From an uncultured Chitinophaga sp. (GTDB taxonomy: Bacteria > Bacteroidota > Bacteroidia > Cytophagales > Cyclobacteriaceae), in the NCBI GenBank assembly GCA_902168205.1, contig CABHOK010000004.1, positions 124,001 to 188,000 on the forward strand: DNA of 64,000 nt, in the 5' to 3' direction. The first letter of the stretch is position 1. Each line of letters opens with the position of its first letter. The notes below the pieces were generated by a model. That model was not told where the DNA came from. It saw only the letters and a list, made by a program, of their open reading frames with translations, and did not search any database. Below are positions 53,932 through 62,087 of the stretch, one piece after another. The translations under genes were made by a program, and so were the position numbers.

Positions 53932-55029
53932 TTAGTAAATACGACCTATATTTTCAACAATAATTTTTTTCAGTTCAAGCGGCTCGATCAATCCTTGTTT
54001 GCCATAAATAATTTTGCCGCCCGGGGCAACAAATAAAGTATACGGAAGCGAACCCTCCCACTTCTTGTCAAGTGCTTCCATAAAAGCATACTTGTCACCT
54101 TTAAAGATATAGTTCTTCATGGAGGCTTGCTTCTTAGTTAGGAAATTAAGGGCATTCGGCTTTCGGTTAATGTCATCCAGACTTATCGTCACCAATTCAA
54201 ATTCACGGTTACGATACATGCGGTTCATGTTTACAAATTCCGGAAACTCCGTAACGCAGGGTCCGCACCAGGTAGCCCATACGTTGATGAGCTTGTAATT
54301 TATACCATCGTTCTTAAGCAGTTGTTTTATACCGGCTATATCCAGCTCATCAATTGCTATTTTTTCTTTAGCCCACTCCTCGGTTGCCTTGTTAGCATAG
54401 TCTCGTTTATCAGGCCACTTAATGGAGCAGCCAAATGTTTTTGTTTTTTCTACCGGCACAGGTTTATCTGCCAGTAAAGCATCCAATGCATTACGCGTGT
54501 CATGTGTTTTGGCAGTGCCCGGCTTTTCACCATCATCGATGCGGCCTGTATAGCGAAGCGTGCGTTTATCATCGAATATAAATACGTGAGGTGTGGCCTG
54601 CGGACCATATTGACGGGATATAGCTGAGGTCTCTCCATCGTAGAGATACGGAAAATTATACTGCTTATTCTTCGCACGAATTTTCATCTCTTCGAATGAA
54701 TCGCTCAGGTCGGTATAGCCCAGTTCATCCAGACGCACCGACTGCGGGTCGTTGGGTGATATAGCAACAATACCTACGCCCTTGCTGCTATAGTCTGTAA
54801 CAAGCTGCTTGATGCGGTCTTCATATGCTTGTGCCGTAGGACAGTGGTTACACGTGAAGACTATAGCGAGTATTTTGTAGCGGGCGAAATCATCGAGGGT
54901 GTACGTTTTACCATCGGTTGCCGGCAACGAAAATGCAGGAGCTTTGGCTCCTATTTCCAGCGGGGTGGGGTCTGCGGCCAATGCCAGCCGGGAAAAAAGA
55001 CCCAGAATGAGTAAAAACAGGGACTTCAT
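53932..55029 (-). CDS. Exported redoxin-thioredoxin fusion protein
   Basis: The 365-residue precursor has a signal peptide (MKSLFLLILGLFSRLALAAD). Domain 1 (about 22-190) is an AhpC/TSA-redoxin domain with IGAKAPAFSLPATDGKTYTL and the motif TCNHCPTA (C60, C63), followed by IVAISPNDP. Domain 2 (about 225-365) is TlpA/thioredoxin-like with INVWATWCGPCVTEFPEF (C255, C258) and the cis-Pro segment SLPYTLFVAPGG. C201 lies in the linker. Both domains keep their CxxC motif, so it probably handles disulfide exchange or peroxide in the periplasm. It stands alone, convergent with rmuC. Confidence 0.9.
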   Translation of the reverse strand: MKSLFLLILGLFSRLALAADPTPLEIGAKAPAFSLPATDGKTYTLDDFARYKILAIVFTCNHCPTAQAYEDRIKQLVTDYSSKGVGIVAISPNDPQSVRLDELGYTDLSDSFEEMKIRAKNKQYNFPYLYDGETSAISRQYGPQATPHVFIFDDKRTLRYTGRIDDGEKPGTAKTHDTRNALDALLADKPVPVEKTKTFGCSIKWPDKRDYANKATEEWAKEKIAIDELDIAGIKQLLKNDGINYKLINVWATWCGPCVTEFPEFVNMNRMYRNREFELVTISLDDINRKPNALNFLTKKQASMKNYIFKGDKYAFMEALDKKWEGSLPYTLFVAPGGKIIYGKQGLIEPLELKKIIVENIGRIY

Positions 55030-55211
55030 GGCGAAAGGGTTGTTTGTTTTAAGTATCTTAAAGTTAATTAAAAGTTATTTTTGTCGAATAGAAGAGTGTC
55101 TCCTTAAAATTTACCGGTTAGGCATTTCGTTTGATCGCCTTAAAAGACCTTCAGTCGGTTGCTGAATACGATTCAGGTACCATTAACAGTTATATCTTTG
55201 TAATCCATTTT

Positions 55212-55595
55212 ATGCGTATACTAATCACTTTGCTTCTGCTTGCATTAGCATTCTCAACATTCGCACAGTCGAAAAAGAAGCGCAGAAGGTCTGCCAATAC
55301 CGAGCAGAACGCACCTACCACGCTTGAACCAGGCGAAGAGCCTTATTATCCCAAGAAAGAATACGGGCCGAAGAAATCGCGCAAGAGCAGAAAGAAAGGT
55401 GGTGGTCCTACATACGAGTCGCAGGATGAGTTTGAAGCACGCATGCGCGAAACGGTAAAGACCATTCGTAAGAATGAAAAGAATCTCATGAAGCCACAGT
55501 ATACAAACCCCATGTATTTTGGTCATAAACGTCCGCCTAAAAAGAGACCACCCGGAAAAATGAAGTATTGCAAAGTGTGTGGTATCCGCCACTAA
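55212..55595 (+). CDS. Small exported basic protein
   Basis: From the ATG at 55212 the precursor is about 127 residues with a signal peptide (MRILITLLLLALAFSTFAQ). The mature part is strongly basic, with KKKRRRS and KSRKSRKKGGG clusters, and ends with a short cysteine-containing segment (YCKVCGIRH). No family recognised; the charge suggests binding to an acidic partner such as nucleic acid or lipopolysaccharide, but this is only inference. An upstream in-frame ATG at 55131 is less likely. A terminator follows at 55618. Confidence 0.65.
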   Translation: MRILITLLLLALAFSTFAQSKKKRRRSANTEQNAPTTLEPGEEPYYPKKEYGPKKSRKSRKKGGGPTYESQDEFEARMRETVKTIRKNEKNLMKPQYTNPMYFGHKRPPKKRPPGKMKYCKVCGIRH

Positions 55596-55617
55596 ATTTA
55601 CAGGTATATCTATGATA

Positions 55618-55650
55618 AACAACCCATTCGCTATGGGTTGTTTTGTTTTA
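55618..55650 (+). terminator. Rho-independent terminator
   Basis: AACAACCCAT pairs perfectly with ATGGGTTGTT around TCGCT and is followed by TTGTTTTA. It ends the transcript of the small basic protein. Confidence 0.8.
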
Positions 55651-55734
55651 TATAGGGCCCTATAAATAATAATGTTGCACCGTTGTGGAACTAATCAGCT
55701 TGTGATTTGATTTTTTTAGCGAGTACTTGCAGTA

Positions 55735-56385
55735 ATGAACCTCGCCAGTTATATAGAGCACACCAACTTAAGTCCAACACTTACCATCGGTGATATAGAT
55801 AAACTTGTTGAAGATGCTAAACGACTTAGCCTTCTGGGAATCTGTGTTCCACCTTTCTGGGTAAAGCGAGCCAAACGTGAAATAGGAACTGCAAAAATTT
55901 TACTGGTAACGGTAGCGGGCTTCCCGTTAGGGTATAATATGACCGAGACTAAATTAGATGAGATGCAGCGCGCAGTCGATAACGGTGCTGATGAAATCGA
56001 TGTAGTGTGGAATGTGACATCTTTTAAAACGAATTTACCATGGACAAAAATTGAAGTAGCCAAATGCAGTAAACTGGCACACGACAATCATAAACTTTTG
56101 AAAGTAATCATTGAGACTGCGTATCTTTCTGATGAAGAAATAAAAAAAGCGTGTAAGCTATGTGCTGATGCCGGTGCCGATTTTGTTAAAACATCAACCG
56201 GGTTTGCGCCATCGGGTGCCAAAGCCGAACATATAGCTTTAATGCGTGAAAATTTACCGCCTGCTGTAGGTATAAAAGCATCAGGTGGTATAAAAACTTT
56301 TGATGATGCCAAACGTATGATCGATGCGGGTGCAACACGCATCGGTACGTCATCAGCAGTAAATATAGTCCAACCAACCCTATAA
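55735..56385 (+). CDS. deoC: Deoxyribose-phosphate aldolase
   Basis: Cleaves 2-deoxyribose 5-phosphate to glyceraldehyde 3-phosphate and acetaldehyde in nucleoside breakdown. The 216-residue protein has the Schiff-base lysine K152 in GADFVKTSTGFAPSGA, the second lysine K181 in VGIKASGGIKTF, and the Asp of NGADEIDVVWN (D89). The N-terminal IEHTNLSPTLT fits the family. It starts 3 bases after a TACTTGCA element and is followed after 5 bases by the aldehyde dehydrogenase gene, which could use the glyceraldehyde 3-phosphate it makes. Confidence 0.95.
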   Translation: MNLASYIEHTNLSPTLTIGDIDKLVEDAKRLSLLGICVPPFWVKRAKREIGTAKILLVTVAGFPLGYNMTETKLDEMQRAVDNGADEIDVVWNVTSFKTNLPWTKIEVAKCSKLAHDNHKLLKVIIETAYLSDEEIKKACKLCADAGADFVKTSTGFAPSGAKAEHIALMRENLPPAVGIKASGGIKTFDDAKRMIDAGATRIGTSSAVNIVQPTL

Positions 56386-56390
56386 GTATA

Positions 56391-58010
56391 ATGAGTCAAA
56401 TCTTAGCAAATGTTTTTCCGGAAGAGGATGTTATTCCGGATGCGTACAAAATTTCTGAAACGATTGAACAACGCGAATACCTGATCAATGGTGAAATGAA
56501 AACGTGGGCAGGCAGTCTTAATCCCGTGCTGAGCCCTGTGTTTATAAAAGAGAACGGCAGTTATAAACAAAAAATAATAGGCAGTACACCGCTGTTAACA
56601 TCAACCGAAGCACTTGAAGCATTGGATGCTGCTGTAAAAGCTTACGATTTAGGACAAGGCCTGTGGCCAACCATGAGTGTAACGGAGCGTATTGAACACG
56701 TTGAAAAATTTCTGGCGGCCATGCGCGAACAGCGTACTGCTGTTGTAAAATTACTGATGTGGGAGATTGGTAAAACACTAAAAGATTCTGAAAAAGAATT
56801 TGATCGCACCTGCGATTATATAGTAGATACGATAAAAGCCTATAAAGATCTTGATCGTAATTCGGCCAAGCTTATTGAAGAGCAGGGTTTCATGGCGCAG
56901 ATAAGACGTGTGCCGCTCGGTGTTTCGCTTTGCATGGGGCCCTATAATTACCCGCTCAATGAGACATTCACAACGCTTATACCTGCGTTGATTATGGGTA
57001 ACACCGTAGTATTTAAGCCCGCTAAATTTGGTGTGTTGCTGATTCGCCCGCTCATCGAAGCATTCCGCGATAATTTTCCTCCAGGCGTTATTAATATTAT
57101 ATATGGAAAAGGTCGCGAGACAGTAGGAGCCTTGATGGAAACTGGTAAGATCGATGTGTTTGCATTTATAGGTACCAATAAAGGTGCGAACGATCTGAAA
57201 CGATTACATCCGAAGCCACATCGCCTCAAATCTATATTGGGACTTGATGCCAAGAACCCGGCCATTGTACTACACGATGCTGATATAGATAATGCGGTGA
57301 GTGAATGTATAACCGGAAGTCTTTCCTTTAACGGACAACGTTGTACGGCACTGAAAATTCTTTTTGTACATCGTTCTATACTTGATTCGTTTCTCGAAAA
57401 ATTCAATGCTGCTATAAAGAAATTGAAGCCGGGCATGCCTTGGGACAATGGCGCTTCTCTTACACCGCTGCCGGAACCTGGTAAAGTAGAGTACTTGCGC
57501 GAACTGGTAGAAGATGCTAAGAAACATGGCGCTACTGTTATAAATGAAAATGGTGGCGAGTCAATGAACTCATTCTTCTATCCGGCAGTGGTATATCCGG
57601 TTAACAGCAAGATGCGCTTGTATAGTGAAGAGCAGTTTGGTCCGGTAGTGCCGATCGTTCCGTTTGATGATGACGATGAAGCTATCGACTATGTGATAAA
57701 CTCCAACTATGGCCAGCAGGTAAGTATATTTGGAACGGATTCCAGAAATATAGCCAAGTTTATTGATGCGTTTGTGAATCAGCTTGGTCGTATCAATATC
57801 AATGCACAGAGTCAGCGCGGACCGGATACATTCCCGTTCAATGGAAGAAAAGATTCTGCAGAAGGAACACTTTCCATCGCGGATGCTTTACGTGTATTCT
57901 CCATGCGAACCCTGGTTGCCACCAAGAACACCGACAGCAACAAGCAAATTATCAGTAACATTATTCGGAACCGTGAGTCTGCCTTTTTAAGTACAGACTA
58001 TATTTTCTAA
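56391..58010 (+). CDS. GapN-like aldehyde dehydrogenase (putative NADP-dependent GAPDH)
   Basis: The 539-residue protein is an aldehyde dehydrogenase of the group usually called NADP-dependent (non-phosphorylating) glyceraldehyde-3-phosphate dehydrogenase. It shows GPYNYPLNETFTTLIPALIM, GNTVVFKPAKFGVLLIRPLI and the catalytic Cys C318 in SFNGQRCTALKILFVH. In most family members the general-base Glu lies 34 residues before this Cys in LELGGK. Here the segment is LGLDAKNP, with G284 at exactly that spacing and D286 two residues later, so the usual base is absent. The N terminus is longer than in most ALDH proteins. It sits 5 bases after deoC, consistent with use of that pathway's product. Activity cannot be assumed. 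Confidence 0.8.
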   Translation: MSQILANVFPEEDVIPDAYKISETIEQREYLINGEMKTWAGSLNPVLSPVFIKENGSYKQKIIGSTPLLTSTEALEALDAAVKAYDLGQGLWPTMSVTERIEHVEKFLAAMREQRTAVVKLLMWEIGKTLKDSEKEFDRTCDYIVDTIKAYKDLDRNSAKLIEEQGFMAQIRRVPLGVSLCMGPYNYPLNETFTTLIPALIMGNTVVFKPAKFGVLLIRPLIEAFRDNFPPGVINIIYGKGRETVGALMETGKIDVFAFIGTNKGANDLKRLHPKPHRLKSILGLDAKNPAIVLHDADIDNAVSECITGSLSFNGQRCTALKILFVHRSILDSFLEKFNAAIKKLKPGMPWDNGASLTPLPEPGKVEYLRELVEDAKKHGATVINENGGESMNSFFYPAVVYPVNSKMRLYSEEQFGPVVPIVPFDDDDEAIDYVINSNYGQQVSIFGTDSRNIAKFIDAFVNQLGRININAQSQRGPDTFPFNGRKDSAEGTLSIADALRVFSMRTLVATKNTDSNKQIISNIIRNRESAFLSTDYIF

Positions 58011-58042
58011 AACCTGAATTTACACAGCGCTTATAAAAACGG

Positions 58043-58070
58043 GAGGTTGCCTTTGTAAAAGGGCAACCTC
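58043..58070 (+). terminator. Terminator-like hairpin after the dehydrogenase gene
   Basis: GAGGTTGCC pairs perfectly with GGCAACCTC around a 10-base loop; the tail TGTTATATAT is T-rich but not a pure T run. Confidence 0.65.
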
Positions 58071-58106
58071 TGTTATATATATAGTTAATGATTGTGCGAC
58101 CAGGTA

Positions 58107-58187
58107 TCAGGTATGTACAAACTGCAGGCCGAGGATTACCCCAAGCATAGACAGAGCAATCAGCATTGTTATAATTCTACCTTTCAT
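58107..58187 (-). CDS. Possible 26-residue membrane peptide
   Basis: An ATG frame on the minus strand encodes MKGRIITMLIALSMLGVILG and five or six more residues, ending at a TGA. The sequence is a single membrane helix with a basic start, like many known small membrane proteins. It lies alone between the dehydrogenase terminator and the CsbD gene. There is no independent support beyond its composition. Confidence 0.35.
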   Translation of the reverse strand: MKGRIITMLIALSMLGVILGLQFVHT

Positions 58188-58482
58188 AAACCGTTCATTA
58201 AAAGGGCCGCTACTAACGTGTTAGCAACAGCCCGGATCTTTACTTTTTCAACTATAGCGACATGACGAAGTAAAATTCATAGATCTATCCGTAAGCGTAT
58301 CTCATGCTGCACATTGCTCTGCCATTGCCTACAGATATATTTCCGATGAAGGTGCACTTTTGGGAGTTACCGGTTCATCATGCTGTGGTGACACATGAGT
58401 AACCTATAACTTCCCAAAAATGACCTAGACAAACTGTTCCACTCGTGTGTGTAAAATTGAGAACGTGTGTTGGGGTAACAAA
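58188..58482. other. Gene-free stretch with an imperfect inverted repeat
   Basis: No gene is seen here. A hairpin-like pair lies at 58358-58419: TTTTGGGAGTTACCGGTT against AACCTATAACTTCCCAAAA, with two mismatches and one bulge. It lacks a following T run on either strand. It may be a regulatory element or a remnant. Confidence 0.35.
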
Positions 58483-58671
58483 TTAGATATCCTCAATAAG
58501 TTTTCTCACCTCTTCTTTTGTCTTGCCTAGCTTTTGCTGCAGACGGCCGTAAAGCTCATCTTCTTTGCCGGATGTAAACATCAGGTCGTCATCCGTAAGC
58601 TCTCCGTATTTTTGTTTCAGCTTTCCCTTAACCTCATTCCATTTACCTTTTATATCAAGTTTCGTTGCCAT
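58483..58671 (-). CDS. CsbD family stress protein
   Basis: The 62-residue protein ([60 protein letters not shown]) matches the CsbD family over its full length. CsbD-like proteins are general-stress-induced in several bacteria; their molecular role is unknown. It is on the opposite strand from the other small genes of the 58-64 kb stretch, and a gap of about 245 bases separates it from DUF1328. Confidence 0.9.
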   Translation of the reverse strand: MATKLDIKGKWNEVKGKLKQKYGELTDDDLMFTSGKEDELYGRLQQKLGKTKEEVRKLIEDI

Positions 58672-58916
58672 AATAGTAGTGTTTAAATTATGCCTTAGCT
58701 ACAGAAAAGGTTATGCCACCATGTAATTGCATGGTCTGTACAAGTAAAGTATAGCTATATATGTTGAACGGGGCGAGGCTTTGGGTATAAACATCTACAG
58801 CAATTTTTTGATGTATACTATAAATTAAGGTGTGTAGCAGGTAACGCTTAGTACGAAGTATATGCGCAGGCACGATTTCATACTACCAATACATTGCACA
58901 ATTAAACTATAATATT

Positions 58917-59081
58917 ATGATACGCTGGACAATCATCTTTTTAATAATAGCCATAATTGCGGCTATTTTTGGTTTTGGTGGCATAGCAGCGAGTGCCGCG
59001 TATGCAGCTAAAATCATTTTCTTTATTGCGATCGTTATCTTCCTCGTGTCGCTCATTGCGGGCGGCTTCAGACGAAATTAG
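58917..59081 (+). CDS. DUF1328 small membrane protein (YtjA-like)
   Basis: The 54-residue protein has two membrane helices in a very hydrophobic sequence ([20 protein letters not shown], then [20 protein letters not shown], ending GGFRRN). This is the DUF1328/YtjA pattern, including the G-F-G-G-I-A motif between helices. It is too short for most gene finders. The family is widespread and associated with stress-induced clusters that also contain CsbD, as here. Function unknown. Confidence 0.9.
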   Translation: MIRWTIIFLIIAIIAAIFGFGGIAASAAYAAKIIFFIAIVIFLVSLIAGGFRRN

Positions 59082-59289
59082 AGGCAGATGTTCCGTTCAA
59101 ATAAAATCCACTGTATACTGACATGCCGTGGATTTTTTATTTATACCGGTATAATTCGTAAGAATACTCCACACATGGGGTATATGTGTGGATGGGTTTG
59201 TACGAGACTTTCAAGCTATGTAGCTAACGCTCATGTAAAACCCTTCATGGCACAGTAATTTTTACCTGACTAGTAAACTTTGAAACATT

Positions 59290-59922
59290 ATGAAAACAAA
59301 ACTAAGACACATCTTGTTGGTTGCGGGGATATTTACAATAGCATCTACCGTTACCTCCTTCGCTCAGGATAGAAGAGCTGGTATTAAGGGTGGTTTGAAC
59401 GTAAGTAACATGTACGTGGATGATGTGGACGATGAAAATGCAAGATATGGCTTTAACGTAGGTCTGTTTGGTGAGATCATATCTACAGAAGCTTTTGGTC
59501 TGCAGGCAGAATTGCTGTACTCCACAAAAGGTTCAAAATTCGTAACAGACGGATTTGTTGATCAGGAAACAAAATTCAATTTAAATTACCTGGATTTACC
59601 TGTACTCGCTGTATTTAAACTGGGCGAATCGGTAGATATACACCTCGGTGCATACGGATCATACCTGCTGGGTGCGAACATTACAACAGAGGGTGATCTT
59701 GGAAACGGTAGTGACGATCTTGACAAAGATAACTTCAGATCTTTTGACTACGGTCTTGTGGGTGGTATAGGTTTTAATTTCGGCCCTGCACAAGTTGGTG
59801 CACGCTATAATTACGGTCTTGCAAAAATTGCCGACAGCGATGCTGCGGAGGCATTGGTGGGCGATTCTAAAAACTCATTTGCCCAGTTATACCTGGCGTT
59901 CAATCTGAATCATCATCCATAA
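59290..59922 (+). CDS. Outer-membrane beta-barrel protein (PorT-like domain)
   Basis: The 210-residue precursor has a signal peptide (about 25 residues, ending TVTSFAQ) and eight or so amphipathic strands; AGIKGGLNVSNMYV at the start and FAQLYLAFNLNHHP at the end fit outer membrane beta-barrel domain proteins (PorT/OMP_b-brl_2 group). Such proteins are common, mostly uncharacterised and usually abundant. A strong terminator follows 22 bases after the stop. Neighbours on both sides are stress-type small genes. Confidence 0.85.
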   Translation: MKTKLRHILLVAGIFTIASTVTSFAQDRRAGIKGGLNVSNMYVDDVDDENARYGFNVGLFGEIISTEAFGLQAELLYSTKGSKFVTDGFVDQETKFNLNYLDLPVLAVFKLGESVDIHLGAYGSYLLGANITTEGDLGNGSDDLDKDNFRSFDYGLVGGIGFNFGPAQVGARYNYGLAKIADSDAAEALVGDSKNSFAQLYLAFNLNHHP

Positions 59923-59944
59923 GATGAGGTTAATTTAAAGCGGT

Positions 59945-59983
59945 AAAGCCCGGGCCTAACAACCTGGGCTTTTCTTTTTTTTT
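59945..59983 (+). terminator. Terminator after the outer-membrane barrel gene
   Basis: AAGCCCGGG pairs with CCTGGGCTT (one G-T pair) around an 8-base loop, followed by TTCTTTTTTTTT. Confidence 0.85.
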
Positions 59984-60164
59984 GTTAGTATACGTGATGT
60001 TTTGTTGATAATTGCAATAGTCAAGTATATAGATGTACTGAATGCTGTGTGTATATACCGATCGGCAATACGGCTGTATGATTTGTATCGCGTAATGTTT
60101 AGTTATCAATGTCCTCCATCAGCGTATAACGCGCATATACTGTGTTCATTCTTATGCTATATAA
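59984..60164. other. Gene-free stretch
   Basis: No gene or clear regulatory site is seen here. The sequence is AT-rich, with several TATATA-type words. A minus-strand terminator lies at its right end. The stretch from the terminator to 60321 also has no gene. Confidence 0.4.
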
Positions 60165-60198
60165 AATAAAAGGATGATGCGGTTCGTGCACCATCCTT
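60165..60198 (-). terminator. Terminator downstream of the AI-2E family transporter
   Basis: On the minus strand AAGGATGGTGC pairs with GCATCATCCTT (11 bp, one G-T pair), followed by TTATTTTA. It lies about 120 bases after the transporter stop. Confidence 0.65.
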
Positions 60199-60321
60199 CG
60201 ATACGTTTGTAGGTACTTGGGCGCAGCTACACTCTTTCTTGTAGCCAGTAATCAGCTGCCTTTCCTCTCACAGTTCGTAGCTCGCATCTCACAGCTCAGG
60301 GCAAGTATGTCTCATTTGCAG

Positions 60322-61410
60322 CTACTTAATTAGTCTGCCTCCTTCTTTCTTCGATTTCTCGTTGTCGCCCATTACAATTCCCCACGGTTTCAGAGAATCA
60401 ACGTGGTCTGATATTACTTTCAGTACGGCCACACCCGGTATAGCGAGAAACATACCCTGCACACCGCACAGCGCTCCTCCTATCAATATACCGAGAATAG
60501 TTACCAGTGCATTGATGCGTACTTTCGAGCCTACGATCCATGGTAGCAATACATTGTTATCGATCAATTGAACGCCACTCAGAATCGCGGCAACCCAAAA
60601 AATATCGCTCATGTCCGGTGAAGATATAAGCGTAATGAGTATGCAGAATAAATTGGCGATGAGCATCCCCACGTAGGGTATCAGGTTAAGCAGTGCCGAA
60701 ATCAACGCCAGAAAAATAGCATACTTGATTCCGAGAATAAGAAACCCCGCGGCATTCAGTCCAAACACAATAGTCATCTCAATTAAAAGTCCGGTTACAT
60801 AATACTGCGCCACCGCCTGGCAATTATGCACCACCGATATAACTTTTTCTTCGCTACCGTTCTTGAAAAGTTCGATCAGAAATTTTCGAATCAACGTTTT
60901 ATAGTATAATAACAGAAAGGTATATATCGGTATAAACAGCAGGTATGAACCTAGTTCGGTAAGCGATAGAAAGGTTTGACTCACCAGTTTGGGACCGGAC
61001 GTAGTAATCTCTTTGGCGGTATCCTGCAAGTATTCATTTTGTTTACGTATACCCACATGGAAATTTTTGGACACCCATTGCTTCATGCCTAATGCGAGCT
61101 CGGTTATTTTTTTCTTGATCATCTCGAAATCATCGAGGAAATTCAACACTTGCGTAGTAAGAAAGTAAAATATACCGAAGATGAGCACAAGCGAAACGGT
61201 AAGCGAAAGCGTAATGGCAAGCGTGTGCCCTAACTTTTTTCGCTTCAGAAAATTCACTACCGGCAACAGCAGGGCGGCCAGCAGCATGGAAAAAAATAAG
61301 GGTAACAATATATCTTGCCCGATATATAAAAGGGTGCCGAATAGCGTAACAGTAATCAGGTTCAGGCACAGACGCTGATAAAAGGGGTGCTTGTCGCTTT
61401 GTATAGTCAT
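60322..61410 (-). CDS. AI-2E family transporter (PerM-like)
   Basis: The 362-residue protein has about eight membrane helices: two at the N terminus (about 12-50), one at 60-85, a long soluble stretch (about 95-150), and the rest in the C-terminal half. Family motifs are LIPYVGMLIANLFCIL, QLIDNNVLLPWIVGSKVRIN (Q-x-I-(D/E)-x-N-x2-x-P) and GILIGGALCGVQGMFLAIPG. The family includes E. coli TqsA and PerM; autoinducer export has been shown only for some, and related members carry Na+/H+ exchange, so the substrate is unknown. It is on the minus strand amid plus-strand stress genes. Confidence 0.88.
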   Translation of the reverse strand: MTIQSDKHPFYQRLCLNLITVTLFGTLLYIGQDILLPLFFSMLLAALLLPVVNFLKRKKLGHTLAITLSLTVSLVLIFGIFYFLTTQVLNFLDDFEMIKKKITELALGMKQWVSKNFHVGIRKQNEYLQDTAKEITTSGPKLVSQTFLSLTELGSYLLFIPIYTFLLLYYKTLIRKFLIELFKNGSEEKVISVVHNCQAVAQYYVTGLLIEMTIVFGLNAAGFLILGIKYAIFLALISALLNLIPYVGMLIANLFCILITLISSPDMSDIFWVAAILSGVQLIDNNVLLPWIVGSKVRINALVTILGILIGGALCGVQGMFLAIPGVAVLKVISDHVDSLKPWGIVMGDNEKSKKEGGRLIK

Positions 61411-61594
61411 AATATATAAATGCTGTATGTACTGTAAAATTTATGCCCCTATATGTTGCGATTACCAACTGGTATTTTTTAGCTAACGGACTTTTTAAAG
61501 CGTTTTTTGAGGAATCGTTTCTACACTGAACAGGGTGGCGTACAAGGTGTGGCAGGGCATAGTTCTTTTCGAAGTAGAAGGGAGGAACTGGATT

Positions 61595-62077
61595 ATGAAG
61601 AATGCCGGATATATACAATACCTGAACAAACTCATCAGGTTAAATTACGATCGCATTGCTTGTTACGAGCTGGCTATATATTTACTAAATCAGTTAAAAC
61701 TCTCATTGAATGCGGCTACGTTTCTGGCGATGCATGTACAGCAAAGCCGAAAAAATATCCGTGAGCTGGTAAACGAACTCGGCACCCATCAACCGGTTGG
61801 TACCTTGCTGCACGGATGTACATCTTTTGTGGGCAAGACGTTTCTGATCTGGATGCACTTCCGGTCCATATTTTCCGCCAAGCCTGTTGATAGTATAGTG
61901 TCCTGTTGCAAAGCCATGGATGAAATGGTAATCAACGGTTGCAACCAGGTGATCAATACGGCAAAAACAATTTCTGATGACACACGCCAGCGTTTACTCG
62001 ATCATCGCATAGCGCTGGAGTCTTCACATGCTTCGTTGAACACCTACCGATCCATTACAAATACATACGCATATTGA
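61595..62077 (+). CDS. DUF2383-like four-helix bundle protein
   Basis: From the ATG at 61595 the protein is about 160 residues, mostly helical, with two pairs of long helices: LNKLIRLNYDRIACYELAIY, then HVQQSRKNIRELVNELGTHQ, then ISDDTRQRLLDHRIALESSH. This fits the PA2169/DUF2383 ferritin-like four-helix group, although a metal-site pattern is not obvious. There are Cys residues at several helix positions. The in-frame ATG at 61535 would add 20 residues. It is 10 bases before the DUF4142-like gene and is likely part of one operon through the BrkB gene. Confidence 0.65.
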   Translation: MKNAGYIQYLNKLIRLNYDRIACYELAIYLLNQLKLSLNAATFLAMHVQQSRKNIRELVNELGTHQPVGTLLHGCTSFVGKTFLIWMHFRSIFSAKPVDSIVSCCKAMDEMVINGCNQVINTAKTISDDTRQRLLDHRIALESSHASLNTYRSITNTYAY

Positions 62078-62087
62078 TGTTATAGTT

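Noticed and set aside
58688-58873. A 61-codon open frame between csbD and the DUF1328 gene
   Set aside because: No similarity to known families, no hydrophobic or charged pattern expected of a small protein, and it lies in the likely promoter region of the flanking genes.
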